Source of the DNA: JASLDZ01 sp964242895
Lineage (GTDB): Bacteria > Pseudomonadota > Alphaproteobacteria > Caulobacterales > Caulobacteraceae
Reading direction: 5' to 3'
Length of the DNA stretch: 64,000 bases
Assembly (NCBI GenBank): GCA_964242895.1
Contig: CAXTBN010000001.1
Coordinates: forward strand, 41,406-105,405
The notes under the pieces: model-generated
Seen by the model: only the letters and a program-made list of their open reading frames with translations
Told to the model about the DNA's origin: nothing
Databases searched by the model: none
Shown: positions 35,717 through 43,844 of the stretch, one piece after another
Layout: every line of letters begins with the position of its first letter
Numbering within the stretch: position 1 is the first letter of the stretch
Position numbers and translations under genes: made by a program

Positions 35717-36277
35717 GTGCTGACCTGGGCGCCGCGCGGACTCGCCGGGACGCGCCGGCCCTGGCCCGCGGGGCTCGGCGCCACGGCCGCCGTCCTGCTC
35801 GCTTGCGGCGCCCTCGCGCTCGCGGCCGGCTCCGGTGCTGACGCGGCCCGGATCGAGCGCGCCCTGCTGGTGCAGACCGCCGTCGCCCTGGCCGCGTTCG
35901 ACGCGCGCCACCTGCTCATCCCCGACCTGTTCAGCGCCGTTTTCGCCCTGGCCGGGCTGGCGGGGCCCCTCTCGCCGGGGCTCGCCGTCGCGCTGGCGGG
36001 AGCGGCCGTCGGTGCGGGCCTGACCGCCCTCGTGCGTGCGGCGGCAGGACGGGCGCTCGGGCGCGAGGCGATGGGCTGGGGCGACGTGAAGCTCGCCGCC
36101 GGACTGGGCGCTGTGCTCGGGCCCGTGTCCCTGCTGTGGGCGCTCGCCGTCGCCGCGGGGCTCGGCGCGGCCGTCGGGCTGATCCAGCGCCGGCGGAGCG
36201 GCCCGGAGCGCGTGCCCCTGGGCGCCCTGCTCGCGCCTGTGGGCGTCGCCTGCCTGTGGCTCGGGCCGCCCGGGTGA
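35717..36277 (+). CDS. gspO: Short prepilin peptidase (A24 family, GspO-type without methylase domain)
   Basis: 186 residues from GTG; the same frame continues upstream to a CTG at 35663 that overlaps the gspF stop (CTGA) and would add 18 residues and complete the first membrane helix. Both catalytic aspartate motifs are visible: AFDARHLLIPDLFS and GWGDVKLAAGLG. The large N-terminal cytoplasmic zinc-cysteine methyltransferase domain of PilD/GspO is absent, as in CpaA-like peptidases. It would cleave the leader of the pseudopilins encoded nearby. Confidence 0.85.
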   Translation: MLTWAPRGLAGTRRPWPAGLGATAAVLLACGALALAAGSGADAARIERALLVQTAVALAAFDARHLLIPDLFSAVFALAGLAGPLSPGLAVALAGAAVGAGLTALVRAAAGRALGREAMGWGDVKLAAGLGAVLGPVSLLWALAVAAGLGAAVGLIQRRRSGPERVPLGALLAPVGVACLWLGPPG

Positions 36278-36735
36278 GGCGCGAGGGCTTCAGCCTGATC
36301 GAGGCGCTGGTCGCGCTGGCGATCGCGTCGGTGTGCCTGCTCGCGCTGTTCGGGCTGCAGCGCCAGCTGATCTCGGCCCAGCGCCGCTACGAGGCGGCCG
36401 TGGCGCGGTCGGAGGCGCAACGCAACGTGATGGCGCTGATCCGCGACCTCAACCCGGAGGCGCAGCCGGAGGGCGCCACCGCCCTGCCGGACGGTGAGCG
36501 CCTGTCGTGGACCAGCCGCCCCGTCTCGCCGCTGCGGCCCGCGCTCACCTTGAGCGGGAACGCCGGCCCCTATCTCGTCCGCCTGCACCTCGTGCAGGCC
36601 TCGCTCACCGACGCGGGCGGCGCGGTGAAGGGCGCGGTCAGCGTGGAGCGGACGGGCTGGCGGCCGGCTCCCCGGGGCGCACAGCCGCCGGCGGGAGCGG
36701 GGGCGGCGGCGCCCCCGCCGCCTTCCTTGCCCTGA
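36274..36735 (+). CDS. gspI: Type II secretion minor pseudopilin (GspI-like)
   Basis: 153 residues from the GTG that overlaps the gspO stop (GTGA). The N-terminus is a short prepilin leader with the cleavage site at REG/FSLIEALVALAIASVCLLALFG, then a periplasmic globular part. Assignment to GspI rather than GspH or GspJ is by the ALVALAI helix and size and is moderate. The last 98 bases overlap the 3' end of gspD on the opposite strand; the encoded tail is Pro/Ala-rich. Confidence 0.8.
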   Translation: MRREGFSLIEALVALAIASVCLLALFGLQRQLISAQRRYEAAVARSEAQRNVMALIRDLNPEAQPEGATALPDGERLSWTSRPVSPLRPALTLSGNAGPYLVRLHLVQASLTDAGGAVKGAVSVERTGWRPAPRGAQPPAGAGAAAPPPPSLP

Positions 36736-39058
36736 CGTCGGCGAGCGCGGCGTCGAGATCCGGCCCGCGCGGCTTGGCGGAGGGACCAGGGCCCAGGTTG
36801 AAGCCGGTGGCGATGGGCGACAGGGTGTAGCTCGCGCCCGTTCCCACGCGGAACGCGCGGTTGATCTCGCCCGAGAGGCCGCCGGCCACCGCCGTCATCT
36901 CGTCGGCGTCGTGGACGATGTGCGGGGTCAGCAGCACGACCAGCTCGTCCCGCTGGCCCGTGATGTCGTCGGTGCGGAACGCCAGCCCCAGGACCGGCAC
37001 GTCCTTCAGGTACGGGATGCCGGAGTTGGCCTTGCTGTAGGTGCTGGAGATCAGCCCACCCAGCACCGCCGTCGCCCCGTCCTGCAGCGACAGCTCCGTG
37101 GCGATGGAGCGGTTCTGGATGGTGGGGCTGACGATGGCGGTGTTGGTGGAGGCCACGACGTTGGACACCTCCTGGCTGACCTCGATGTTGACCCGGTCCT
37201 CGCCGTAGATGGTCGGCTTCACGCGCAGGATCACGCCCGTCTGACGGTACTCGATGGACTGGATCACCTGGCTGACGCCGCCTGTCTGAATGGCGCCCGC
37301 CGCCTGGCTGGAGACGATGGGAATGTCGCTGCCCACCTGGATCTGCGCGTCGCCGCCGCTCTTGGCCACGATGCGCGGCTTGGACAGGATGTTGACCTTG
37401 TTGTTCGACGCGAAGGCGTTGAACTGCGCCTGCAGGCTCTGGATGCCGGGGATCAGCGTGTTGAGGTAGCCGAGCTTCAGCCCCTGCGGCTGCGCGGCGA
37501 GCCCTAGGTTGTTCAGCGTGCCGCCGTTGATCTGCTGGCCGCCGCCGAGCTCCGAGTGGTTGAAGAACCACTCCAGGCCGGTGGAGGTCTGGTCGTTGAG
37601 CGTCACCTCGGCGACGGTCACCTCGATCAGCACCTGCCGCGGCGGCGCGTCGAGCTGCTGCAACAGGTCGTGCAGCTGCGCGAACTGGGTGGCCGAGCCG
37701 GTGAACAGGATGCGGTTGCCGATCGGGTCCACCGCCAGCGAGCCGCCGCCGGGCAGGGCGCCCGAGCCCGAGCCACCGCCCTCGGAGAAGCCGGGGATGG
37801 TGGCGGGCACGCCGACGGGCGTCTGCGTGGAGCTTCCCAGCCCGCCGGTCGTGGTGGTCCCGCCCGTCGCGCCGCCCAGCGACGACAGGGACGAGGCGCC
37901 CGGCGACCCCGGCGAGCCCACCCCGACCGGGGCGATCGGGGTGAACGGCTGGGGCGACTGCCCGCGCGCCAGGGCGCCGAGCGAGGCCGCGTCGGTGTTG
38001 CGCACCACGTAGACGAAGGTGGAGCGCTGCTCGCCCACCGCGCTCGGCTGGTCGATCTTGGCGGCCCAGAACCGCACGCGCGCCATGACCTGCGGGTCGC
38101 CGGCGAAGGCGAGCACCTGGTTGGTCGTGGGCAGCGGCAGGATCATGATCCCGCGCGGCGTCGTGGGTGCGCCCGAGACGATGAAGCCTTCGGTGATGAG
38201 CGTGTCGGCCAGGGCGCGGGCGAACGCCTCGGCGCGCCAGTACACGGGTTCGATCCGCGCCACCTCCGCGCCGGCGAAGCGCGGCTGGTCGAGGGCGCCG
38301 ATCATGTCCGCCGTGGCGGCCACGTCGCGCGCCGAGCCCGAGACCACCAGCGAGTTGGTGGCCGGCACGGGCGTGATGCGCACGGCGCGTGCGTTGGGGA
38401 ACACGTCCTGCAGCAGCGGCTGCACCGCGCCGGCGTCCAGCGCGTAGAGCTGCACGATCTGAGTCGTCGAGCGCAGCCCGTCGGGCGTGGCCGTCGTCGC
38501 GTGGCCGCGCAGCACCTGGGCGCGCGCCGACAGGCTCGGCGCCTCGCGCACCTGCACCGCGCCGTTCTCGATGGACAGCACCAGGCCGTAGTCGCGCAGC
38601 GTCGCCGTGAGCAGCAGCAGGAAGGCTCGGCGCGAGGTGCGCGGCGCGGTGCGCAGCGAGATCACCTCCGTGCGCGCGCCCACCTCCGGGCCGAGCGCGT
38701 ACGGCAGGTGCAGGATGTCGCCGAGCGCCGCGTTCAGGAACTGCGGCACGGGCTGGGGCGGCAGGGTCACGTCGACGGGCGTGTCGGGCAGGAGGCGCGC
38801 CACCTGCTCGGGCGTGGCGGCGGGCGGCGGCGTCAGGGCGGCGGCCTCGTTCCCGTCCGGGATCCGCAGCACCTCGGCCGCGCCGCCCGGCGGCAGGTTG
38901 GGACCACGGTCGGGCGCGGCGGCGGGCGGCCCGGCGTCGGCGCGCGTGGCCATGGGCGCGGCGAGCTGCGGGAAGCTGGCGCAGCCGGAGGCGAGCGCCG
39001 CCCCGGCGAGGCAGGCGGCGCGGCGGAGCGCCGGGCGGAGGAAGACGCGGAAGGGCAA
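36638..39058 (-). CDS. gspD: Type II secretion secretin GspD (lipoprotein)
   Basis: 806 residues from a TTG start that gives a lipoprotein signal peptide (lipobox LASGC, Cys near residue 26). It has N0-N3 domains (about 90-480) with a Gly/Ser/Thr-rich N3 loop, then the C-terminal secretin domain (about 500-750; VLIEVTVAEVTLND, VGSDIPIV, and DELVVLLTPHIV). It forms the outer membrane pore. The lipobox suggests self-piloting, in line with absence of a GspS gene. The Pro/Ala-rich C-terminus overlaps the tail of gspI on the opposite strand. Confidence 0.95.
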   Translation of the reverse strand: MPFRVFLRPALRRAACLAGAALASGCASFPQLAAPMATRADAGPPAAAPDRGPNLPPGGAAEVLRIPDGNEAAALTPPPAATPEQVARLLPDTPVDVTLPPQPVPQFLNAALGDILHLPYALGPEVGARTEVISLRTAPRTSRRAFLLLLTATLRDYGLVLSIENGAVQVREAPSLSARAQVLRGHATTATPDGLRSTTQIVQLYALDAGAVQPLLQDVFPNARAVRITPVPATNSLVVSGSARDVAATADMIGALDQPRFAGAEVARIEPVYWRAEAFARALADTLITEGFIVSGAPTTPRGIMILPLPTTNQVLAFAGDPQVMARVRFWAAKIDQPSAVGEQRSTFVYVVRNTDAASLGALARGQSPQPFTPIAPVGVGSPGSPGASSLSSLGGATGGTTTTGGLGSSTQTPVGVPATIPGFSEGGGSGSGALPGGGSLAVDPIGNRILFTGSATQFAQLHDLLQQLDAPPRQVLIEVTVAEVTLNDQTSTGLEWFFNHSELGGGQQINGGTLNNLGLAAQPQGLKLGYLNTLIPGIQSLQAQFNAFASNNKVNILSKPRIVAKSGGDAQIQVGSDIPIVSSQAAGAIQTGGVSQVIQSIEYRQTGVILRVKPTIYGEDRVNIEVSQEVSNVVASTNTAIVSPTIQNRSIATELSLQDGATAVLGGLISSTYSKANSGIPYLKDVPVLGLAFRTDDITGQRDELVVLLTPHIVHDADEMTAVAGGLSGEINRAFRVGTGASYTLSPIATGFNLGPGPSAKPRGPDLDAALADVRARKAAGAPPPPLPPAAVRPGEPAASPSAPR

Positions 39059-39076
39059 GCGATGCAGTCCTGGACT

Positions 39077-39688
39077 CTAGCCTTTGAAGCCGCGGAAGAA
39101 CTCGTCCGCGGTGGGCGCCTTGGAAGTCGGCGCGGAGGAACGGCGCGACGGGAGCGCCGCCGGAGCGAGGCCCGAAGCGGGCGCCGACATCCCTGTGCCC
39201 GACGAACCGGGCGCGAAGAAGGACACGTCCCGCCGGGCGTCGCCCTTGCGCAATACGGCGCCGGACCGGTTCACGGATGCAAGCGTCCAGCCCATGAAGC
39301 GGTCGCCATCGCGCAGCCGCCGGCCGCCGCCCGCCAGCACGAGGCTGAGGCGTCCCCCGTCGTCGGTCACCGCCGCGACCGAGCCGCGCAGCACCTCGTC
39401 CGCCCCCGGCGGGACGGGCGGAGGCGGAGGCGGGGGAAGCCGGATGTACTCGCGGCGTGGCGCCGCGGCGACGCGGGGCCCCGCGGCTCCGGGCGCCGGC
39501 GGCGGGGCCGATCCGGCCAGAAGCGCGGCCGAGACGGCGGCGCCCGCGGCGGAGGGGGAAAGCCGCAGGTCGGCGACCCGGAGAGGGTGAGCGGGGGCGA
39601 CCACGGCCGGCGTCGCGGGCGCGAAGACCAGCCCGAGCATCAGGCACAGGAAGGCCGCCGACAGCACCAGGGCGATCCGGGCGGCCAT
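39077..39688 (-). CDS. gspC: Type II secretion GspC-like inner membrane protein
   Basis: 203 residues: one N-terminal membrane helix (ALVLSAAFLCLMLGLVF), a proline-rich periplasmic linker, and an HR-like domain (VLRGSVAAVTDDGGRLSLVLAGGGRRLRDGDRF ... VLRKGDARRDVSFF). There is no PDZ domain, unlike enteric GspC. By position next to gspD it should link the secretin to the inner membrane platform. It could also be called GspN-like; the name is by context. It overlaps gspM by ATGA and lies 18 bases before gspD. Confidence 0.72.
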   Translation of the reverse strand: MAARIALVLSAAFLCLMLGLVFAPATPAVVAPAHPLRVADLRLSPSAAGAAVSAALLAGSAPPPAPGAAGPRVAAAPRREYIRLPPPPPPPVPPGADEVLRGSVAAVTDDGGRLSLVLAGGGRRLRDGDRFMGWTLASVNRSGAVLRKGDARRDVSFFAPGSSGTGMSAPASGLAPAALPSRRSSAPTSKAPTADEFFRGFKG

Positions 39689-40266
39689 CAGCCGGCGGTC
39701 TCGCGGTAGGGCGCCAGCAGCACCAGATGCAGCCGCGCGTCGCTCCCCTCGCCCTCGGTCGAGACGCGCTCCACCACCGCGCCCGGACGGTCCACGGCCA
39801 CTCGCCGCGTCAGCGCCGCCAGGCTCGCCCAGGAGAAGGAGGAGATGACGTCCACGCGCACGAACGTCGCGGGGCCGATCCGGTCTGGCGTGTCGGCGGT
39901 GTGGACCTCCAGGCTCGTGACGCCGGCCTGCGCGGCCGCCACCGCGACCTCCTGCTCTGCGAGCACGCGCGCGGTCGCGAAGGAGGGGGCCGGCGGCGAC
40001 CAGGCGCGGACGCGGCTCTCCAGCTCGGCCAAGTGCAGCGCCGTGCGCCGCAGCCGCGCCCCGTCGTCGGCGGCCTGCAGCGCCTGCAGGTGCGCGGCGT
40101 CTGTCGCGGCGTCGGCCGCCCGGTGCGTCGCCCAGTCCTGCGCCAGGAAGGGCAGCGCCACGAGTCCCGCCGCGGCGAGCGCCAGCAGCAGCGCGCGCTC
40201 GCGCGGCGTCGTGCGGTCGAGCCGCGCACGCACCGCGCCGGAGGCGTTGGAGAAGGTGAGGGTCAT
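39688..40266 (-). CDS. gspM: Type II secretion protein GspM
   Basis: 192 residues from ATG at 40266 (an in-frame ATG 13 codons upstream is less likely because it lies close to the divergent gspG promoter area). Short cytoplasmic start, one membrane helix (ALLLALAAAGLVALPFL), then a ferredoxin-like periplasmic domain. GspM partners GspL, whose gene is in a separate block. It heads the reverse operon gspM-gspC-gspD and is divergent from gspG. Confidence 0.8.
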   Translation of the reverse strand: MTLTFSNASGAVRARLDRTTPRERALLLALAAAGLVALPFLAQDWATHRAADAATDAAHLQALQAADDGARLRRTALHLAELESRVRAWSPPAPSFATARVLAEQEVAVAAAQAGVTSLEVHTADTPDRIGPATFVRVDVISSFSWASLAALTRRVAVDRPGAVVERVSTEGEGSDARLHLVLLAPYRETAG

Positions 40267-40371
40267 GGCGCTCCCGCGCCGGCCGTGCGGGCCCGTGGCC
40301 TTCATCTATGGAGCGCGCCGACGCGATGTCCAGCGACGCGGGCGCTCCCGGCGTGCTAACCCGCGCCTCGC

Positions 40372-40818
40372 ATGAGGTTCCAGACGTCCCGCAAGCTCCG
40401 CCGCCGCCGTGCGGGCAAGGCCGGCTACAGCCTGCTCGAAATCCTGATCGTGCTGGCGATCATCGCGTTGATCGCCGCCCTGGTCGGGCCGCGGCTGTTC
40501 GCGCAGTTCGACAAGTCGAAGGTCACCGCCGCGCGCGTGCAGGTGAAGCAGCTCGTCTCGGCGGTGGAGACCATGCGGCTGGACATCGGCCGCTACCCGA
40601 CCGCGGCGGAGGGGCTGGGGTTGCTGAACAGTGCGCCCTCGGGCTCGGTGGCCAACTGGTCCGGCCCTTACCTGGCCGGAGGGCTGCCCAAGGACCCGTG
40701 GGGCCATGACTACGTCTACACGGCGCCGTCCGGCGAGGGCGTCGAGCCCAAGGTGGTCAGCTACGGCTCGGACGGGCGGCCCGGCGGCTCCGGCAACGCC
40801 GCCGACATCGAGAGCTGA
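40372..40818 (+). CDS. gspG: Type II secretion major pseudopilin GspG
   Basis: 148 residues. Leader with basic residues and cleavage site KAG/YSLLEILIVLAIIALIAALVGPRL; the mature protein begins with Tyr instead of the common Phe. The C-terminal GspG signature is clear: YPTAAEGLGLL, GGLPKDPWGHDYVYTAPS and YGSDGRPGGSGNAADI with calcium-binding loop residues. It forms the pseudopilus shaft. Overlaps gspH (TGATG). Confidence 0.96.
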   Translation: MRFQTSRKLRRRRAGKAGYSLLEILIVLAIIALIAALVGPRLFAQFDKSKVTAARVQVKQLVSAVETMRLDIGRYPTAAEGLGLLNSAPSGSVANWSGPYLAGGLPKDPWGHDYVYTAPSGEGVEPKVVSYGSDGRPGGSGNAADIES

Positions 40819-41201
40819 TGCGGCGCGCGCGGTCCGTGCGCGCGGGCTTCTCAATGCTGGAGGCGGTGATCGCGCTGGCGGTGCTGTCGCTGACCGCAGC
40901 GATCGTCTCGACGCGCGCCTCCGTCATGCTCGACCAGATCGCCGTCCACGCGGCGTTCCAGGAGTTCCAGACGGGTCTGCTGTCGCTGCGCGGCCGCGCC
41001 TTCGCCCGCGCGACGGACATCACCGCCGCGCCCGACGTGCTGCCGCTCCCCGACGGCTGGAGCTTCAGGGCGGAGACCCCGCTGGTCGCGCGCGCGGACG
41101 GGTTGTGCGCGGGAACCGCGGTGGAGCTGGTGCGAGGGGGGCGCGTGCGGGCGAGGCTGACGCCGGCGGGCGACGGCTGCCGCTACCTGCGCGCGCGCTG
41201 A
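40818..41201 (+). CDS. gspH: Type II secretion minor pseudopilin (GspH-like)
   Basis: 127 residues starting in the gspG stop. Leader then RAG/FSMLEAVIALAVLSLTAAIV, followed by a small beta-rich domain. The position behind gspG and the size suit GspH. Convergent with gspL; stops six bases before its end. Confidence 0.8.
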   Translation: MRRARSVRAGFSMLEAVIALAVLSLTAAIVSTRASVMLDQIAVHAAFQEFQTGLLSLRGRAFARATDITAAPDVLPLPDGWSFRAETPLVARADGLCAGTAVELVRGGRVRARLTPAGDGCRYLRAR

Positions 41202-41207
41202 CCGGCG

Positions 41208-42269
41208 TCAGCCCACCAGGCGCATGCGCAGCGTCAGCACGTGCGCGTCGCGGTCCAGCACCGGCCGAACGTCGGCGAACTCGGGCCGCGCCTGGATCTC
41301 CTCCACCAGCAGGTCGACACCCGCCGCCGCCGAGGCGGGTACGCTGACCGCGAGCTCGTCGCGGCCCGCGTCGAAGCCGGTGATCCGCAGGTCGAAGCGG
41401 GCGAGCACGCGCTGCGCGTCCACCAGCCGCGCCAGCGGACCCGGCCGGTCGACGACCCGGGCCAGGGCGTCGAGCCCGCGAGCGCGCGCCGCCAGCTCGG
41501 GCCGGCGGCTGCGGGGCGCTGCGCCTTCGCGGGCGGCGATCTCCGTCCGCAGGCCCGAGTCGCGGCGCGCGGCGGCGAGCCCCTGGCCGACGAAGAAGCC
41601 GCTCGCGCCCAGGCTGACCACCAGCAGCGCCAACACCGCCGCCTGCAGCGTCGCCGCCACATCCACCTCGCGCACGAAGCGGGAGGCGTAGGGTGAGCCG
41701 GCGGTGAACAGGGCCGGATGCGCGGCGGGCGGCGACCCCGGCGCAAGGCCCGAGCCGGATCCGGCGTCGGGGCCGGCCAGGCGGGCGAAGGCGCCCCAGG
41801 CCGCCGCGTCGAACGCCGTCCGGCGCCAGGCGCTCGCCTCCAGCGATCCGTCGGCCCAGCGCTGCGCCTCGTAGCCCTCGCCGCGCAGCACGCGCCAGCC
41901 GTCGAGGCCGGCGGCCTGTCCGGCCGCCTCCGGCCGCAGCCGCGCGGGCGCCTCCACGCCGGCGTCGGCCAGGAGCTGGTCGACCTGCGCGGCGTCCCAC
42001 CACCATACGCCGAAGCCTCCGCCCGCCGTGCGCGCCAGGGCGTGGCCGGCGGAGGCGAAGGGCGCGCGGGTGCGGGCGTGCACGCGCGCGGCGGCGAGGG
42101 CGGCGCGGCCGGACAACCCCGGCGGCGGCCGGAACCGCTCGAAACGGCACAGCCCGCGCGCGAGCCATACGGTCGGCGGCCCGAGCGCCGGCTCGCGAGG
42201 GCCGGGCGCCTCGGCGCCGCCGTCAGCGCGGAGCCGCAGGACCGGTCGGGTCAGGAAGGAGGGGAGCAT
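41208..42269 (-). CDS. gspL: Type II secretion protein GspL
   Basis: 353 residues from ATG at 42269. Divergent cytoplasmic actin-like domain (about 1-190), a membrane helix near 210-235 (AVLALLVVSLGASGFFVGQGL) and a periplasmic ferredoxin-like domain ending in LRMRLVG. It couples GspE to GspM and GspF. The start lies 47 bases inside the 3' end of gspK. Sequence conservation in this family is low, so the call leans on topology and context. Confidence 0.78.
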   Translation of the reverse strand: MLPSFLTRPVLRLRADGGAEAPGPREPALGPPTVWLARGLCRFERFRPPPGLSGRAALAAARVHARTRAPFASAGHALARTAGGGFGVWWWDAAQVDQLLADAGVEAPARLRPEAAGQAAGLDGWRVLRGEGYEAQRWADGSLEASAWRRTAFDAAAWGAFARLAGPDAGSGSGLAPGSPPAAHPALFTAGSPYASRFVREVDVAATLQAAVLALLVVSLGASGFFVGQGLAAARRDSGLRTEIAAREGAAPRSRRPELAARARGLDALARVVDRPGPLARLVDAQRVLARFDLRITGFDAGRDELAVSVPASAAAGVDLLVEEIQARPEFADVRPVLDRDAHVLTLRMRLVG

Positions 42270-43236
42270 CGGGCGGAGCGTGGACCGGGTCGGTGCGGGC
42301 GAGGGCGCCGCCCGAGGCGATCCAGGGCGCAGCGCCCGGAACGTCGATCGGAGCCAGGCTCGACGTGTACCGCAGCCCGCGTCGCGCGTCCTCCACCACG
42401 AGCCGCACGCGCCCGTTCGGCCGCACGGGCTCGGCGCCCGATCCGGGCGCCGGCGGCAGGCCGAGCTGAGACAGGGCGGTGATCGGAGCGGTCTCGCGTC
42501 GCGCCACGATCCGAGCCGCGACCGCGTCCGGCGCGGCGAGCACGAGGGCGAGCACCGCGGGCGGTGCGGTGTTGACGTTGAAGGCGGCCTGGCCGGGCGT
42601 GGCGATCGCCCAGGCACCCAGCGCCCGCCGCCGCTCGCCGAAAATCAGCTCGGGCCACCCCAGCACCCCGGCCGCCTCGGCCAGACCCTCGAAGCCGCCG
42701 GGTCTCGGGGCGGGGAGGCCGGCGGCCGCGTAGTCGGCCGCGACGGCGCCGCGGGGGCGGCGCTGCTTGGCGCCGTCCAGGGCGTCCAACAGGCGGTCGC
42801 GCAGAGTTTCGGCCTGCTCCGCCGTCAGCCCCAGGCGCGCGAACAGGCGCAGCAGGGTGTCCGGCCGGCTCCGGTCGAGGTTCAGCAGCCCCGCCTCGTC
42901 CTGCAGCGCGACGCGCAGCGCCGGGCTGCGCGCCCAGGCGTAGGGCCGCCCGTCCAGCCGGATGGTCGTGGGTCCGGCCGAGACCCCGGCCGGCGCCGCC
43001 GGGCCGTCCAAGCCCAGCCCGACCGGCCCGAAGCGGCGCGTGGCGACCAAGAACACGGCCTCCGCCTCCGCGCTCGACGCCTCGGCCTGGAAGCCGGCGG
43101 CGTCCACCGCGCCGCGTGCGCCGGCGGCGAGACCCGCCAGCGCCGTCGCCGCGCTCGCGAACACGAGCGCCAGCAGGCCGGTGACCGCCAGGACGACGGG
43201 CAGGGCATATCCCGACCGAAGATCGTGCCGGTTCAC
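42223..43236 (-). CDS. gspK: Type II secretion minor pseudopilin GspK
   Basis: 337 residues from the GTG at 43236, which overlaps the gspJ stop (GTGA). N-terminal pseudopilin helix SGYALPVVLAVTGLLALVF, then the large GspK alpha-domain insert with two SAM-like helical repeats (LQDEAGLLNLDRSRPDTLLRL; FNVNTAPPAVLALVLAAPDAVAARIV). GspK caps the pseudopilus tip with GspI and GspJ. A longer upstream frame has no support. Confidence 0.9.
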   Translation of the reverse strand: MNRHDLRSGYALPVVLAVTGLLALVFASAATALAGLAAGARGAVDAAGFQAEASSAEAEAVFLVATRRFGPVGLGLDGPAAPAGVSAGPTTIRLDGRPYAWARSPALRVALQDEAGLLNLDRSRPDTLLRLFARLGLTAEQAETLRDRLLDALDGAKQRRPRGAVAADYAAAGLPAPRPGGFEGLAEAAGVLGWPELIFGERRRALGAWAIATPGQAAFNVNTAPPAVLALVLAAPDAVAARIVARRETAPITALSQLGLPPAPGSGAEPVRPNGRVRLVVEDARRGLRYTSSLAPIDVPGAAPWIASGGALARTDPVHAPPDAPLLPDPTGPAAPR

Positions 43237-43844
43237 GCGCCCGCGCTGCGGGGCGGTGAGGGGGGCGTATCGGCCTCCTCCAGCACCTCCGGCCCGTCCG
43301 CCGCGGAGAGGCGCAGCCACAGGCGCGGTCGGGCGACGGCGGGGATGGGCGCGGCGCCCGGGCGCTCCGGCGGCAGAACGCTCGCCAGCCGGTCTGACCA
43401 GGGACGGCCGGCCAGGGCGTAGGAGAAGGTCGCGGGCGAGGCGCCCAGGTCGAGCAGCACCGTCGCCTTACCGTCCGGGCGCGCGCAGATGAGGCGCGTG
43501 CGTCCGCCGGTGCGGTCCAGGCGCATGGCGAGGGCGGAGGGCCCACCCGAACCGCACGGCGTCGGTCGTCCAGGCGTCACCGCCGCCGTGAACCCGTCGC
43601 CGTCCCCGACGAAGGGCGTCGTGGACCGGCCGCGCTCGGGCAGGCGCACCGCGCGGAGCAGGACGCGAAGCGCCTCCGTCCCGACCAGCCGCTCCTGCAC
43701 CACGTCCGCCCGCGCCGCGACGTGGAAGCCGGCGCGCACGCCGCCCGTCGAGACGGAGAACAGCAGGATCAGCAGCACGCTGGTGATGGACAGCACGATC
43801 AGCGCCTCCACAAGGGAGAAGCCGCCGCGCGCCGGCGCCCTCAC
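43233..43844 (-). CDS. gspJ: Type II secretion minor pseudopilin GspJ
   Basis: 203 residues from the GTG at 43844, overlapping the hydrolase stop (GTGA). Leader and cleavage site ARG-G/FSLVEALIVLSITSVLLILLFS, followed by the GspJ beta-domain (LRVLLRAVRLPERG, VLLDLGASPATFSYAL). Located directly upstream of gspK as usual. Confidence 0.85.
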   Translation of the reverse strand: MRAPARGGFSLVEALIVLSITSVLLILLFSVSTGGVRAGFHVAARADVVQERLVGTEALRVLLRAVRLPERGRSTTPFVGDGDGFTAAVTPGRPTPCGSGGPSALAMRLDRTGGRTRLICARPDGKATVLLDLGASPATFSYALAGRPWSDRLASVLPPERPGAAPIPAVARPRLWLRLSAADGPEVLEEADTPPSPPRSAGA

